A DNA stretch of 64,000 bases from Desmodesmus armatus (taxonomy: Eukaryota > Chlorophyta > Chlorophyceae > Sphaeropleales > Scenedesmaceae): NCBI GenBank assembly GCA_007449985.2, contig VIIQ02000678.1:117001-181000 (forward strand). Reading direction: 5' to 3'. Position 1 is the stretch's first letter. Each line of letters opens with the position of its first letter. The notes under the pieces are model-generated. The model had not been told where the DNA came from and did no database searches. It saw only the letters and a list, made by a program, of their open reading frames with translations. Position numbers and translations under genes: made by a program. Positions 33,301 to 43,942 of this stretch are shown here, one piece after another.

Positions 33301-36300
33301 GGGCCGGCACGCGCAGCGGGAGACTCGACCCAGGTTGGGAGGGCCCGCCGAAGCGCAAGAAGTCCCGCTCCCGTCGGCTTGCCGTGGCAGCAGCAGCAGA
33401 TGACAACCCGGCAAAGTACGGTCAGTTTGTTGCTGTGGCGAACACGCACGTGCTGTTCAACCCAAAGCGGGGTGATATCAAGCTCGCGCAGATGCGGCTG
33501 CTGCTGCACCACCTGCAGACGCTGATAGCAGCAGCAGTGCCGGAGGATCAGGCGGGGCATGTTGCTGCCATGATTATGGGGGACTTCAACAGCAGGCCTG
33601 GCACGCCGCTGTACACGTTCATGCGGCAGGGCTGGATTGACTGCCTGCAGCACCACAGGAAGGACATGGCAGGTGGGTGGGTGGGCGGGTGGGCACTTTT
33701 GGGTGCGCGGGTGGGTTAGGTGTTTGGAGGTACCTGCGTATGTGTCTGTTTGGTGCTTGCACACATATACAACGAGGTATGGGCCATATGATGAATGGGG
33801 CTGTTTATCGGGCACTGCAGTTTGGGGATCAAAACCGCAGGTGGTGGGATGGTCTCATGTATGTACGGCGGTCCCTTACAGCAGAAGTCAAGCAGGACGC
33901 TGCCTGCAGCTAGTTACCGGCCCGCCTGTTATGCTGTCTTGGTCGTCCCTTCATGACGTGTGCTGCACTGCGCTGACGGCTGTTGCAGGCAACATCAGCA
34001 CACCCTTCCGGCAGCAGCAGCAGCAGCAGCAGGCCTCCTACAACAGGCAGAACCGCCTGCTACCCCAGCACCAGCAGGCACAGATGCTGGGCTACGGCAT
34101 GCAGCAGCAGCAGCAGTGGCAGGTGCAGCAGCAGCACCAGCAGCAGCAAGGAAACATGCTGCAGGCGCAGCTGCAGCAGAACCCTGCAGTGCAGGGCTTG
34201 CAGCACCGGCAGCTCGAGGGCCAGGCCCCCTTGCACCACATGCACTCACAGCCCAATCTACACCCACAGCAGCAGCAGCAGCCGCCGAACCCACAGCAGC
34301 AGCGGCAGGGCAGGGGTATGCGCCGCAGCGCATCAGCCCCTGTGCTGACCCTGCGGCGGTTGAAGCAGGCGGGGTGGACAGCAGAGGAGCTGATCACCGC
34401 GACAGGCGGTGCTTACAACACCCACCTAAGGCATTTCCTGCAGCAGCACAGGGAGCAGCAGCTGGCAGCAATCCGGCGGCAGCAGGGGGGTGAGGATGGC
34501 GAGGGGGCGGGGGGAGACAGCGGGGAGGAAATGGATCTCACTCCGGATGATGCTGTGCGGGGGGTGGCTGGCACGGCCCCCGCATGGGGCCAGCAGCCGC
34601 AGCAGCAGCGGCAGCAGCAGCAGGGGGGTTATCAGCAGGGGCAGGGGGGTAGGGGCCGTGGGGGCGGGAATGACAGCGGGGAAGAGATGGAGCTGTCTGA
34701 CAGTGAGGGCAACAGGCGGCAGCGCGGCAATGCTGCCGGCCTCAATGGCTCCTTCACTGGGCAGATGTCGCTGCAGCAGCAGGTGCCGCCCCCGCCTCCT
34801 CCTCCTCCCGGGGGGATGCAGGCAGGGGGTCCTGGCATGCAGCAATACATGGCTGGCAGTGCGCCCCCTCCCCCACCGCCTCCTATGGCGCAGACAGCAG
34901 CAGCAGCAAACCAAGGAGGCTCCCTGCCAGCAGCCCAGCAGCAGCAGCAGCAGCGATGGCGGCAGCAGCAGGGGGGTGGCGGCAGGGGTGGCAGGGGTGG
35001 TGCGCAGGGGCGTGGGGCGGCTCGCGGCGGCACGCAGGGGCGTGGGGGGCAGCAGCGTGGCAGTGCCAGCGAGGAGCTGGAGATAGAGGAGGTGCCCTTC
35101 TTCCTCAAGAGAGCCCCTGCACACAGGTACGAGCTCGCTGAACCTTCCTTTGCAGTGAGACGGTTTGTTGTTTGCCTTCACCGGGTGAGGTTGTAGCGCT
35201 TTCACCGATGTTGCCCTGTTGAGCTTGCCAAGGCTTGCTGATGGGCAGTGGCTCCTGCAGCACCTGCCGCAGTTTGCAGGAGTGTTGCCCTGTAGAGCTT
35301 GGCAAACCTTCCTGCTCAACAGCCAGAGGCCAGAAGTAGCAGCAGCAGCAGCAGCATGGTGGCGACAATGCGTGCACGACAGCAGCAACATGCGGCTGCA
35401 TCACAAGGCGACAGGGTTGATGGGGTACGATCGTCCGCCATCACAGATCAAGGGGCTCCAGCGCTTGCGCAAGAGCTGTTGCGCATGCGCCGCTAAGGAT
35501 GACACTTTGTGCCTCGGCTGTGCACACATGTGTCTCAAGGGCCCGCTTCGATGACAACGCTCAGACTGGACCAGCTCTATCTCAAAGATATGTGTGTTGC
35601 GTTGACCCTGCTGCTGTTGATCGTTCGTGCAGGATGGATGAGGCGCTGCCACCCAGCGTGGGCGATGGCGTCGCACGGCACGAGCTCACACTGCGCAGCT
35701 GCTATGCAGAGGCCCTGGGGTCAGAGCCAGAGTACACCAGCTGCCACGATGCCTTCTGGTAAGCGCCAGTGCAGCGGCTAGCAGCAGCGGTGATACTTCT
35801 AGCTATCAACAGCATCGTCTCATGGAAAGATAGCATGGGCGGTGGGGGGGGGGTGTTGCGCATACTGTCTTACTGTTACTTCAGGCCATGTCTGAACCAT
35901 GTACAACACCAATCATCACATGAACGGAGATGTCAAGCGAGCGGTTTGTGCCTCACTTCAACCCTGCTTGGCTGATGCGCTCTGTGGCTGATGACATTCG
36001 GGCCGGTTTGTACTAGCTGGGAGGTGTGTGCTACCACTCACCATCACACCGTCGAGCAATGTGAGTATGAAAAGTGCACTGAGTCTCAAATATACAATGT
36101 CTGTTTGCGCCTTGCAGGGGGACTGTTGACTTTATCTTCTACACCCCCCAGGAGGGCAGGAGCCTCCTGCAGCCAGTGGCAGTGCTGCTGCCGCCCGAGG
36201 CAGAGATCCACCTCAGCCGCAGCAGATGCATGCCCAACGCCACCATACCCAGCGACCATATCAGCCTGGTGGCAGACCTGGTGCTGTCGGTGAAGCGCTA

Positions 36301-36301
36301 A
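28498..36301 (+). CDS. CCCH zinc-finger / CCR4-Angel-type endonuclease-exonuclease-phosphatase protein (9 exons)
   Basis: Exons 28498..29982, 30391..30450, 30808..30909, 31747..31814, 32666..32725, 32936..33672, 33989..35126, 35633..35758 and 36118..36301 are in phase, giving 1319 residues. ATG 28498 has the better context (AAGCCATGG); 28462 is an in-frame alternative. Residues 9-28 form a CCCH finger, C-x8-C-x5-C-x3-H. Exon 1 continues with Met/Gln-rich repeats of type QQQYMEPAMQQ and a collagen-like Gly-Pro stretch. The nuclease begins ELPAGLKVRVMSYNLLADEL (active-site Asn), then PDVLCLQEVD (catalytic Glu), NTHVLFNPKRGDIKLAQ, GDFNSRPGTPLY and a terminal PSDHISLVADL (Asp-His). These are the signature blocks of CCR4/Angel/nocturnin-type Mg-dependent enzymes, which shorten mRNA poly(A) tails or process RNA 3' ends. 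Two large low-complexity inserts, Arg/Ser-rich in exon 6 and Gln/Gly-rich in exon 7, interrupt the catalytic fold. mRNA decay is the likely role; subfamily uncertain. Confidence 0.88.
30340..30390 (+). repeat. (CTG)n forming the exon 2 acceptor tract of the nuclease gene
   Basis: About 14 CTG units, then TTGCTGCAG, run directly into exon 2 at 30391. Confidence 0.92.
31788..31962 (+). repeat. Exon 4 donor edge duplicated in the nuclease gene
   Basis: GCAAGTGAGGGACGAGCTGC followed by AGGACATGGG/gtgagcg (31788-31821) recurs at 31925-31958 as GCAAGTGAGGGACGTGCCGC followed by AGGACCTGGGGTGCGCG. The spacer is G-rich. Confidence 0.85.
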
Positions 36302-36562
36302 ACGTGTGGTAGTGAGGAAACAGTGTGGTATCTGGCTCCACTGGGCATGCCGAACATCTGGCTATCGGGCTGTTGGGTGACCACATCAGTGTGGTGGCAA
36401 CCTGGTACTGTTTGTGAGGTGTTGGGGGCGTGTCTGTGTTTGTGGAATAAAACAGTTGGAAGGAAAGAGCGGCGATTGACATTGGGATGGCCGACCAGCC
36501 TGCTGTCGCGTGATTACATCAGCGTGGTGGCGGGCGCGGTGCTGTCTGTGGGGTGTTGGCCC
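36252..36562 (+). repeat. End of the last coding exon of the nuclease gene copied twice into the 3' flank
   Basis: The segment coding SDHISLVADLVLSVK (36252-36298) has echoes at about 36374-36420 (GACCACATCAGTGTGGTGGC, readable as DHISVVA) and 36510-36555 (GATTACATCAGCGTGGTGGC, readable as DYISVVAGAVLSV). Both are downstream of the stop codon. Confidence 0.75.
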
Positions 36563-37709
36563 ACATGTACCCAGCTGGTGTGTTGCTGTGGCACTCTCGA
36601 TTGCCTCTTGACAGTGAAGGGTCTGCTCTTGAATCTCATGCATTTCAATGCGTCAAGATGCAAGGCAAGGAACGGCAGTTGCAGGCATTCAGTTTTGAAT
36701 GACAGGCAGACGGCAGCCGCACTGCGGCAACCTCTAAAGAGCTCTAGGTGGTGGCACGTCCAATCTCACACAGCAAAGCAGAGAAGCAGCAACAGCTGTT
36801 GATGATCAAACGACATGTATCAAACATGTCAGCCCCCAGCGCAAGGCGTGTATTGCTGGCTAAAGCTTCGAGAGACACCATTTTGGGTGGGTGGTGTGCA
36901 GAGACATGATCAACATGCACACTGGGAAGCACACACTGGTTTGGGGTAACAAACATTGCGCCAGCTCCAGATTAGGTTGTACTTCATGCCCTTGCTGCTG
37001 CAGATGTGTTGAATGCAGCAGACTGTGACCTCACCTCAACCCCACGCATGCAAACCAAACCCACCCTAGTTGCAGCAAATCAGCGCGGCATATGCTGCCA
37101 AGCAAAATCTGAACAACTGGCAGGGAGGCAGAAGGTCTTGGCTGGTAGTTCAACCACCAAGTTGGATCCAACCCTCACCATGATTGTCCCTCTTCTAAGA
37201 TAGATGATGAGGGGGAGGGGAGGAATAAAGTGTGAAACTCACCACGTTGCATATCGGCACCATGGAAGGATTGAACTTCCAGCACACAGGGCTTGTCACC
37301 CTCATGTGGCTGCCAACCAGGCAGGGCCAAACTTACCTTGCTACCGACATCTTGTCTGCCCCCCTGAAGAAAATGCCCCTTATATTTTCCCCCAAGCCCC
37401 TACACACCCAGTGCCAAACAAGCTGCACACCGATTTGATTGGGTAGCTGGTAGGCATCTTCACCTTGTCCTTCAAGGCACACTGTGGGGGCCCGTGCAGG
37501 AAGTTTTCTCAGTCACACTTTTCTTTGTTTTTTTGGGTGTTTTTTTTGTTTTTTTTTGTTTTTTCTTGTTTTTGTTATTTTGTGTTTGTATGCTTTCATT
37601 CTTGGGTTCAGGCAACAATGATGAATGATGCATGCAACGTGCAAAGTGGAAGCCCTCAGATGACATGCATAGCTTCTACATGAGCAGCATTGACACATCC
37701 CCAGCACAC
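36563..37709. other. Intergenic, about 1.1 kb
   Basis: Between convergent genes. Contains an AATAAA at 36446 and a T-rich stretch at 37515-37590 (oligo-T broken by single G or C). No gene recognised. Confidence 0.5.
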
Positions 37710-38438
37710 TCAGCACATGACCTCGTCGTCCCTTGTGGCAGACTCGCGGACAGAGTTGAAGCACTGCAGCACAAACCGCCTGCCCTCCTCACCACCACCC
37801 ACAGCAGTCAGGAAGCGCCTGATGCCATTGCCGCCGCTACCACTGCTGCGAGGGTGGGGGGATGCTTTCACATAGGAGGGTGTGGTGATGGGCTTAGAGG
37901 TGAGTGTGGTGAGGGTGTCAATGACTGACAGCTTGAACTTCTCTATCAATGAAGCACACCAGGCAGCAGTGGCCTCCATGCTGGGGGGCTTTGGGTTGGT
38001 GCGAATCTTGGTGAGCATCTCTCCGAATCCCTCCTCAGTCATCCAGGGGCAGGGGTCAGCTACAAAGTACATGTCGCTGCTGCCAAAGATCTCAAACCAG
38101 GTACCAATCAGCCCACCCTTGAACTCCGTCTGGATATAGCCCTCAATATCAACCCTCACCTTCCCCTTGGGCTGGTCCTTGAAAACCAGCCCGCCGGTGG
38201 AGGTGACGACACCGCTCTGGATGCCCTCGTCGATGAGTGCCACGGCCTGGTGGTAGTCGATGGCTTGCCAGTCAGCAGGGCGCATGTTACACCCGTTGAG
38301 CTTGTTCATAAGGAGCCTGGACTCTCCCTTGGCAAGCTGCTGCTTGACTGACTTGACAACGAGTGGCGTCCGAGAGCGCATCGAAATGGGCTTGCAAGCG
38401 CAGGGCACACGACTGGAGGAGGAAGTAAGAGCTGTCAT
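37710..38438 (-). CDS. Unknown protein, probably organelle-targeted (single exon)
   Basis: 242 residues from ATG 38438 to the stop at 37710. A second in-frame ATG at 38537 is unlikely because it lies upstream of or within the TATA-like element. The first ~45 residues are Ser/Thr/Arg-rich and nearly free of acids (MTALTSSSSRVPCACKPISM onward), as in chloroplast or mitochondrial transit peptides. The rest looks like an ordinary soluble globular domain: DYHQAVALIDEGIQSGVV, TEFKGGLIGTWFEIFGSSD, MYFVADPCPWMTEEGFGEML, then a helix SMEATAAWCASLIEKFKL. I do not recognise the family. The lack of introns is unusual here. It shares a symmetric promoter with the small gene at 38926, so the two may be co-regulated. 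Confidence 0.75.
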   Translation of the reverse strand: MTALTSSSSRVPCACKPISMRSRTPLVVKSVKQQLAKGESRLLMNKLNGCNMRPADWQAIDYHQAVALIDEGIQSGVVTSTGGLVFKDQPKGKVRVDIEGYIQTEFKGGLIGTWFEIFGSSDMYFVADPCPWMTEEGFGEMLTKIRTNPKPPSMEATAAWCASLIEKFKLSVIDTLTTLTSKPITTPSYVKASPHPRSSGSGGNGIRRFLTAVGGGEEGRRFVLQCFNSVRESATRDDEVMC

Positions 38439-38534
38439 TATGCTTGTTGGGGTCTGTTGAAGGGGCTGTGTATTGGTCGTATGTGTGTTGCCAAGTGCGT
38501 ACTGGGCAGTGGTGTTCCAAGGTTGCTGGAGCTG

Positions 38535-38825
38535 CATTTATGCAGCCCTGTGGTGCTTGGATGAATGCCTCAGACTCAACTCTGAGTTTGAGTTTGAGGC
38601 TGAGTTGCAACTCAATTGAGGCACCGCAATGTGACAGCAGTCCGGCACTACGAGAGGCACTCGGCAGCTTTGCTTCTCCCACATTGAGGCCAATCATAGT
38701 CCATTCGCCGAGAAAATAGGTACCACGGTCACATTGACCACCTTGCTCAGCCGTGCCCCAACTCGCGCTCAGACTCAGAGTTGAGTCTGAGGCAGTCGAT
38801 TCTGCTGCCCAGGGCTGCATAAAAC
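38535..38825. promoter_or_regulatory. Mirror-symmetric divergent promoter (or MITE-derived promoter)
   Basis: Two pairs of inverted sequences face each other. Outer pair: TTTATGCAGCCCTG at 38537-38550 and its exact complement CAGGGCTGCATAAA at 38810-38823. Inner pair: GCCTCAGACTCAACTCTGAG (with a following T) at 38568-38588 and its exact complement at 38773-38793. Arm spacing matches (17 and 16 bp). Each outer element contains a TATA-like TGCATAAA reading outward, about 100 nt before ATG 38438 (minus) and about 106 nt before ATG 38926 (plus). The centre carries GAGTTGCAACTC, also palindromic. Confidence 0.75.
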
Positions 38826-38925
38826 CGCTCGCTCATCCTTGAAACACCACATCTCAATACGCACTCAGCAATTCAGATACAACCAACACCCGTAATATTC
38901 AGCAGTCTTCAGTACGACGACAATC

Positions 38926-39194
38926 ATGGCCAACAGTCAGTTCGCCAATCTGCTGGCCTTCTGGCGTCAGATTGAGGCAGGTTCAGCTGCCGACAGCAAC
39001 TCTCGGAGGTCCAGCTGCAGCCTGCAGCGCCGGCGGTCCTACAAGGACGTCCTGGTAGGCTGTCCTGCCTGCCACTAGGCAGGTCCAACTCAACAACAAA
39101 GGTGGGTGCACTGTCAGCATGGCAGCAGTACCCAGGTATTGCAGCTGTTGTGTGTCTATGTTGCTGTCTTCTGCCCTCGCAGCTGTTCCTGTGA
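38926..39194 (+). CDS. Small protein gene of about 46-50 residues
   Basis: ATG 38926 lies about 106 nt after the TATA-like element of the symmetric promoter. It opens MANSQFANLLAFWRQIEAGS and is rich in Ser/Arg further on. Read through, it stops at 39078 (50 residues, ending CPACH). A GT-AG intron 39055..39182 would give 46 residues ending SYKDVLLFL with the stop at 39192-39194. I cannot tell which is used. No family recognised. The promoter symmetry is the main support that this is a gene. Confidence 0.45.
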
Positions 39195-42100
39195 CGTTGA
39201 CCCCCTAGAGGGCTGCCACAGTCAGCACTGAGCCCCACTACAATCATACTGAGGGGAGTGCTGGTGGGTGGGAAGGGTCTAGGTCCTTCCTGCATCCCAG
39301 GCTCTTGAGCTTGGGGGTGCATGGCCTCAAAGGGGGCCTACACCTGCGACTGCTGTGTTGGTGCAAGATGGCGACGAAGTGTGCACGGCTGTACTACCAT
39401 GGAGCTGCTGTTGTGAGGGCGGTGCGCTTACACCACCCGGTCCTTGCGACCAAACCCACCTAAAACGGTGTCTCTCGACACCACCATACCCCTGGAAAGG
39501 GCGGTTACGGGCTGCTCATGGTTGTCTCTGTCACACAGTCGCTCTTGTTTGCGACTGCAAAAAGAACCCGAATCTGTGTCAGTATCGCAGGTCGTGCTGG
39601 CCAGCATGGGCCCAAGGGCAGTGAAGCTATTTGCACTCTGCTGCTTTGCTTTGCTGTGTGAACACCTGCATGTTCTGTTCAGCAAGGCCTTGCCATCATG
39701 GCAGTGCTAAACCCTCACTAGAATTGGCAACAATCAGTAGGATAATCACTATGTTGAGCACAGGTGTCCAGCACATGTAGGGACTCAGTCTCAATATAGA
39801 TGCCACAGCAAGACTTTTTCTCCAGTCCATCAGACTGTCCAAGCAGTACCACTTCCGATCCTAAGGCGCCCAGGGCTTGACCTAACCTGCCCCAGCAGGC
39901 TTCCAGCAAACTGCCAGAGCAACAACCCTTCGCCATCAAGTCGTTACAAGACACACGCCTCATGCAGAAAACACACACAAACCCAGCAGCGGGCTTATGC
40001 GCGCACCACACCCCGTTCACAACATGAACTGCAGCTGCCTGTGTTGTCAGCCTCACGGACCCAACCCTGGTGCAGTTGCTGGTGTGCCAATCACCACATG
40101 CACATCCAGTCCTGTACTGCCACCATGCTAGCTTCCGCTTAGCAGCAGTGTGAGCAGCAGCTGCCCTCAACCACCACTGCTGCTGCTGCTCCCTGCTCAG
40201 TCCGCAATCGCACAAGACAACAAACCAGCCATGCTGCTCTCCAGCCCGACGCACAGGCTGCTGCTGCTGCTAGCGCATCCCACACTGCGTCGCGGCATCT
40301 GTGGCAGCACTAATGCCGGCAGCAGCTGCCGTATGTGACAGCTGCTGCACTGTGTTGTTGAGGCTGTGCCAACACCTTTGCATATACTGTGGCCATCTCT
40401 TGCATGAGCACTGTTGGCTTATTTGGCCAGGCAGGTGCCCGCTGACCATCACCCACAGATGGTCCCACGACCAGCATGGCCCTGTCAGGCAGCAGCACAA
40501 AGGCACAGCAGGCAGGCAAGCTGAGTGGACTTACCAAACAATGAGTGCATGCTTCACCACCACTGACATCACAATGCTGCTGCTGCTGCTGCTGCGCATG
40601 CTGCTGCTATGTCTCACTGCGTCAGACCGCAACCCAGCACAACTACAGGCAGGTCCTGCTGCACTGCAGCTTGGCAGGCTCCCGTCCACCTCTGCAACAA
40701 CGCAGCACAGTACAGGGACAATGCCCCTGCTTGTTCTCAAGCAGCATACCACTCAGTGACTGAGTGCACAAGCTGAAGCCGGGACAGCATAGTACATAAT
40801 CCAGATTACTGTTATGATCTAGATCACTCGCATAATCCAAATCACTGGTGTATATAGATTACTGTTACAGTCCAGATTACTGTTACCCAGCCAGCCAACA
40901 CCTTCAAGCCCCCAGAAAAACCTTTTCTGAGCCGCACCTTCAGCACCACCACCCCCGGGTACTGTACGCCAGAGAGCTTGCTGTGGGTGTGGCATGTCAG
41001 CTAGCTGCTGTGTGCTCAGCACCCAGTTGGCACCTGCTGGGGTGGTACACCACCCTGTCATGCTGCCATAGCTGCTGTGTGCTGGCCATCTGTGCCATGT
41101 GCCGTGCTGCACTTGCAGCTGCTGCAGTTGTTATTTTTTGGGTTTTGGGTTTGTTTTTGGGTTTTTTTGGTTGGCAGCTGCTGCAGTTGTGGCACTGACG
41201 TAGCCCCCGGGGCCTGGTGCCACCTGCAGACGATACTTGTTCTGGTGCCCTGCAGAACAGCAGGCATGGCACAGCAGGTCGCCAGCAAAGAAAGAAGCAG
41301 GGTGCCAGCAGTTGAACACCTACATGCACAACACACAGCAGTCAGTGCTCTACTGCGTCAAGGGTTCTTGCTCAGAGCAGCAGTGCTGCGCACGCTCAAC
41401 AAGTGTCGTCTTGTTTAACGTATACAAGCCAATGGTGCAGCATGAACCTCTGCGCAGGCCTTGCCAGCCCCATCACACCCTGCACCTGCAGGGGTTTGGC
41501 CCCCTGGGGCCCACACTGTCACTGTTGCAAGATTGCCATGTGGCTTGTTGACAATCCAGAGTTAACGTTGGGGGGGGGGGGCAGGTGACTGGAAGAAATG
41601 TTGAGCATTGGAAGTTTTCGTCTCGGTGATGAAAATTACGTAATTACTTCACCCACCAGGCAAACATAGTACAGAAGCAAGCTATAGCTGGAAGGGCATC
41701 AACAGTACTGAGGCTCTGAAGAGGAGCGCTGCAATCCTGCATGCAGGATGCATGCCTGACTGACTGATGTACTGATTTGATAGCCTTCAACAAGACCCCA
41801 AGAGTGCTTCATTTGCTTCAGTGGAGGCTGCAATAGCAGTGCACTTGCGCTGCCCTAGTGGCAAATGGGCTTGAGCCAGCCCCCTTGCAGCTGCCTGCAG
41901 CATGTGGTGGGTGATGGTTTTGGTTGAAAGAAAGATTGCAGGCATGAATTGACATTGTCCAATTGCAGTGACTGCAGCATTGGAACTGTACAGAGCTGTC
42001 TAGACATACAGTATGTCAATAAACAGCATCTTGTTGGTGGTTGACTTTATGAAACACACAAGCATAGTGCCAACACGAGCGTCAAGGTGACGATGATCAC

Positions 42101-42428
42101 TATTTTGATGATGTCGATGTCGTGCAGGAGATGCGCAAGCAGCTGTTGCAAGCTGAAGCCTCCTGTTCAACTTGTTGTACTGCCTGGCCTCCCGGGCTGA
42201 TCCCAACGCAAGCTTGTCATCCAAAATATCAGCTTGCGGCAGTACTGGTGGCCTCCTTGGAAAATCCAGCATTACGCGCTCAATTGTCACGGCACTTGCC
42301 GTTCCTGTGCCGTTTCTGTCAAAGCTTTGACCGGAATTTACAGCTATTTAACCGGCGCCAGGCTGCGTCGGCGCGTCCCTTCAATCCAGCCACTTCTGCC
42401 CGTGTGCGCATCAAAGACACACGCCACA
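39195..42428. other. 3.2 kb without a convincing gene
   Basis: Contains short CTG tracts (40173 and 40576), short AGATTACTGTTA(C/T) repeats (40800-40890), a T/G block flanked by direct repeats (41115-41190) and a G-run (41571-41582). A 178-codon minus-strand frame (39718-40254) has no recognisable domain. Confidence 0.5.
41115..41190 (+). repeat. T/G-rich telomere-like block flanked by a 17-bp direct repeat
   Basis: GCAGCTGCTGCAGTTGT occurs at 41115-41131 and again at 41174-41190. Between them are 42 bp made of TTTTTTGGG, TTTTGGG, TTTGTTTTTGGG and similar units. Confidence 0.8.
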
Positions 42429-43942
42429 ATGCAGTTCAGGATCCTGCCCGTTGCAGTTGCACTGCTCGCAGTGGTGCTTGTGTACTCTGCAACAGCAGAC
42501 CCACCCACCGTGGACATTGCCCACGCCAAGTGCCACCACCACCATGACGGGAAGCACTGGATTGCTGAGAACGAGGAGGTTGATGAGGAGGCCATGAAGA
42601 CGGTGAGCAGCAGCAGGGTGGTTGAACAACATCTTCCAGACAGGCCCTGTTGTCGCCCATTCGCCCCTTGAGTTGCATGCAAATGACGTGTTTGCGTTTT
42701 TAGCATGATTCAGCCAGCAGCGGCGCAGAATGAGCTAGAAACGCTGAGCTGTGGACGCCAGCTGTGCTTGATTGCAGACAACACAACCGCATGTTCATTG
42801 CTTTCTTCTTTGGTAATCAGTGCTCAATTGATATGAGAGCATGCAGGATCACGCACGACCCCACTGCTTGCAGTTTTCCAAACGTTGTGTCTGCCGTTTC
42901 TGTTTGCCATCTGCTTCCGTGCCTACAGGCATTCCCAGCCAACTACGAGGCAATGGGCTGGAGGAAGTACAAGTCCGGCAAGTGCACATACAAGAGGTCA
43001 TACGTTGACTGCCCCCACAAGCACCACTGGCACCACGACGAGGACCACTGGGACCACCACTACGGTAAGTTTGTTCCCCTTTGTTTCATCTGAGCTGGAA
43101 AGTACCCCTGGACACAGCCAAAACCTGAACCTGTTACTGTACACAGGCATCAGCCCAGGGGAAATGAACCTGCAGCTTTCGGTGCCTTGCCAGCTGGTGC
43201 TCGACTCTTCCTTTGAGTGCATGGACGCTGCCTGCCTGCATTGTACCGGATATTGAAACCAGGATTGCACCTTGCATGGTGCTCCAGCCATCTCAAAGCC
43301 TCCCCTGATGCAAGGTTCCTTAGGCCCCACAGTGGCAGGCTCAGCATGAAGCCTGATCACCTCTTCCCACGTTACAATGTGCGTACAATCTGCGCTGCAA
43401 TCAACCGTCATGTGCGCCGCATTCATCCTTTGACCCTGCAGGCTACAAGAAGATTGACTACCCGTGCGCTGATGATGACGAGTGCTGCTCCAACAACTGC
43501 GCCAACATCGGCAACGCTACTGTGGAGCGCAATGTCTGTGAGTACCACGGCATGGCTTGGGTTTCACAAGCGCTCTGTCATGCTTTAGCTTATTACGATA
43601 GCTGATGCATGTTGTGTGCGCACTGCACCTGCAATCCAGTGACAGCCTGTACCTTGGCATTGACTGTGGTCTGCCAGACGTGACGCATGCAGCATGTCCA
43701 CTTTGCTCCTAGAGTGAAGTGGGCTATCTTCAGCACTCAGGGGCCCTGGTGCATTTGTGCAGCCTCACTTGCGGATTGTTGTCTCACTGGATGCTGGCTG
43801 GCTGGCCGTCTGCTGCTGCTTCTCTGCAGGCTGCTGGGAGGACCAGAAGCCAACCGGGGCCAACTGCACCAAGAACTACCAGTGCTGCTCCCACAAGTGC
43901 ACCAACAGCACTGGCACCGGCTGGAAGTGCGAACAGCTGTAA
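42429..43942 (+). CDS. Secreted histidine/cysteine-rich knottin-like protein (4 exons)
   Basis: Exons 42429..42602, 42929..43064, 43442..43537 and 43830..43942 chain in phase to 172 residues. The start gives a classic signal peptide, MQFRILPVAVALLAVVLVYS, then ATADPP. The mature part has a His cluster (AKCHHHHDGKHW), a Lys/Arg/Tyr stretch (GWRKYKSGKCTYKRSYVDC), a second His/Asp/Trp cluster (HKHHWHHDEDHWDHHYG) and two cysteine-rich exons with the same pattern: PCADDDECCSNNCAN and NCTKNYQCCSHKCTN. Each matches the C-x5-CC-x3-C core of inhibitor-cystine-knot-like modules, one per exon, suggesting exon duplication. The last exon ends WKCEQL. Metal (Zn/Cu/Ni) binding through the histidines and a cell-wall or extracellular role are inferences. 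A tetra-His motif is rare in natural secreted proteins but fits the reading frame and splicing here. Confidence 0.8.

Noticed and set aside
33815..33982. Ala-rich antisense frames across exons 6-7 of the nuclease gene
   Set aside because: They are reverse-strand readings of CAG/GCA-rich coding sequence; the sense frame has catalytic motifs and phase-correct splicing. (The affected span is roughly 32982-34493.)
39718..40254. 178-codon minus-strand frame
   Set aside because: No family recognised, Cys/Trp-rich random-like composition, and CTG-repeat derived ends.
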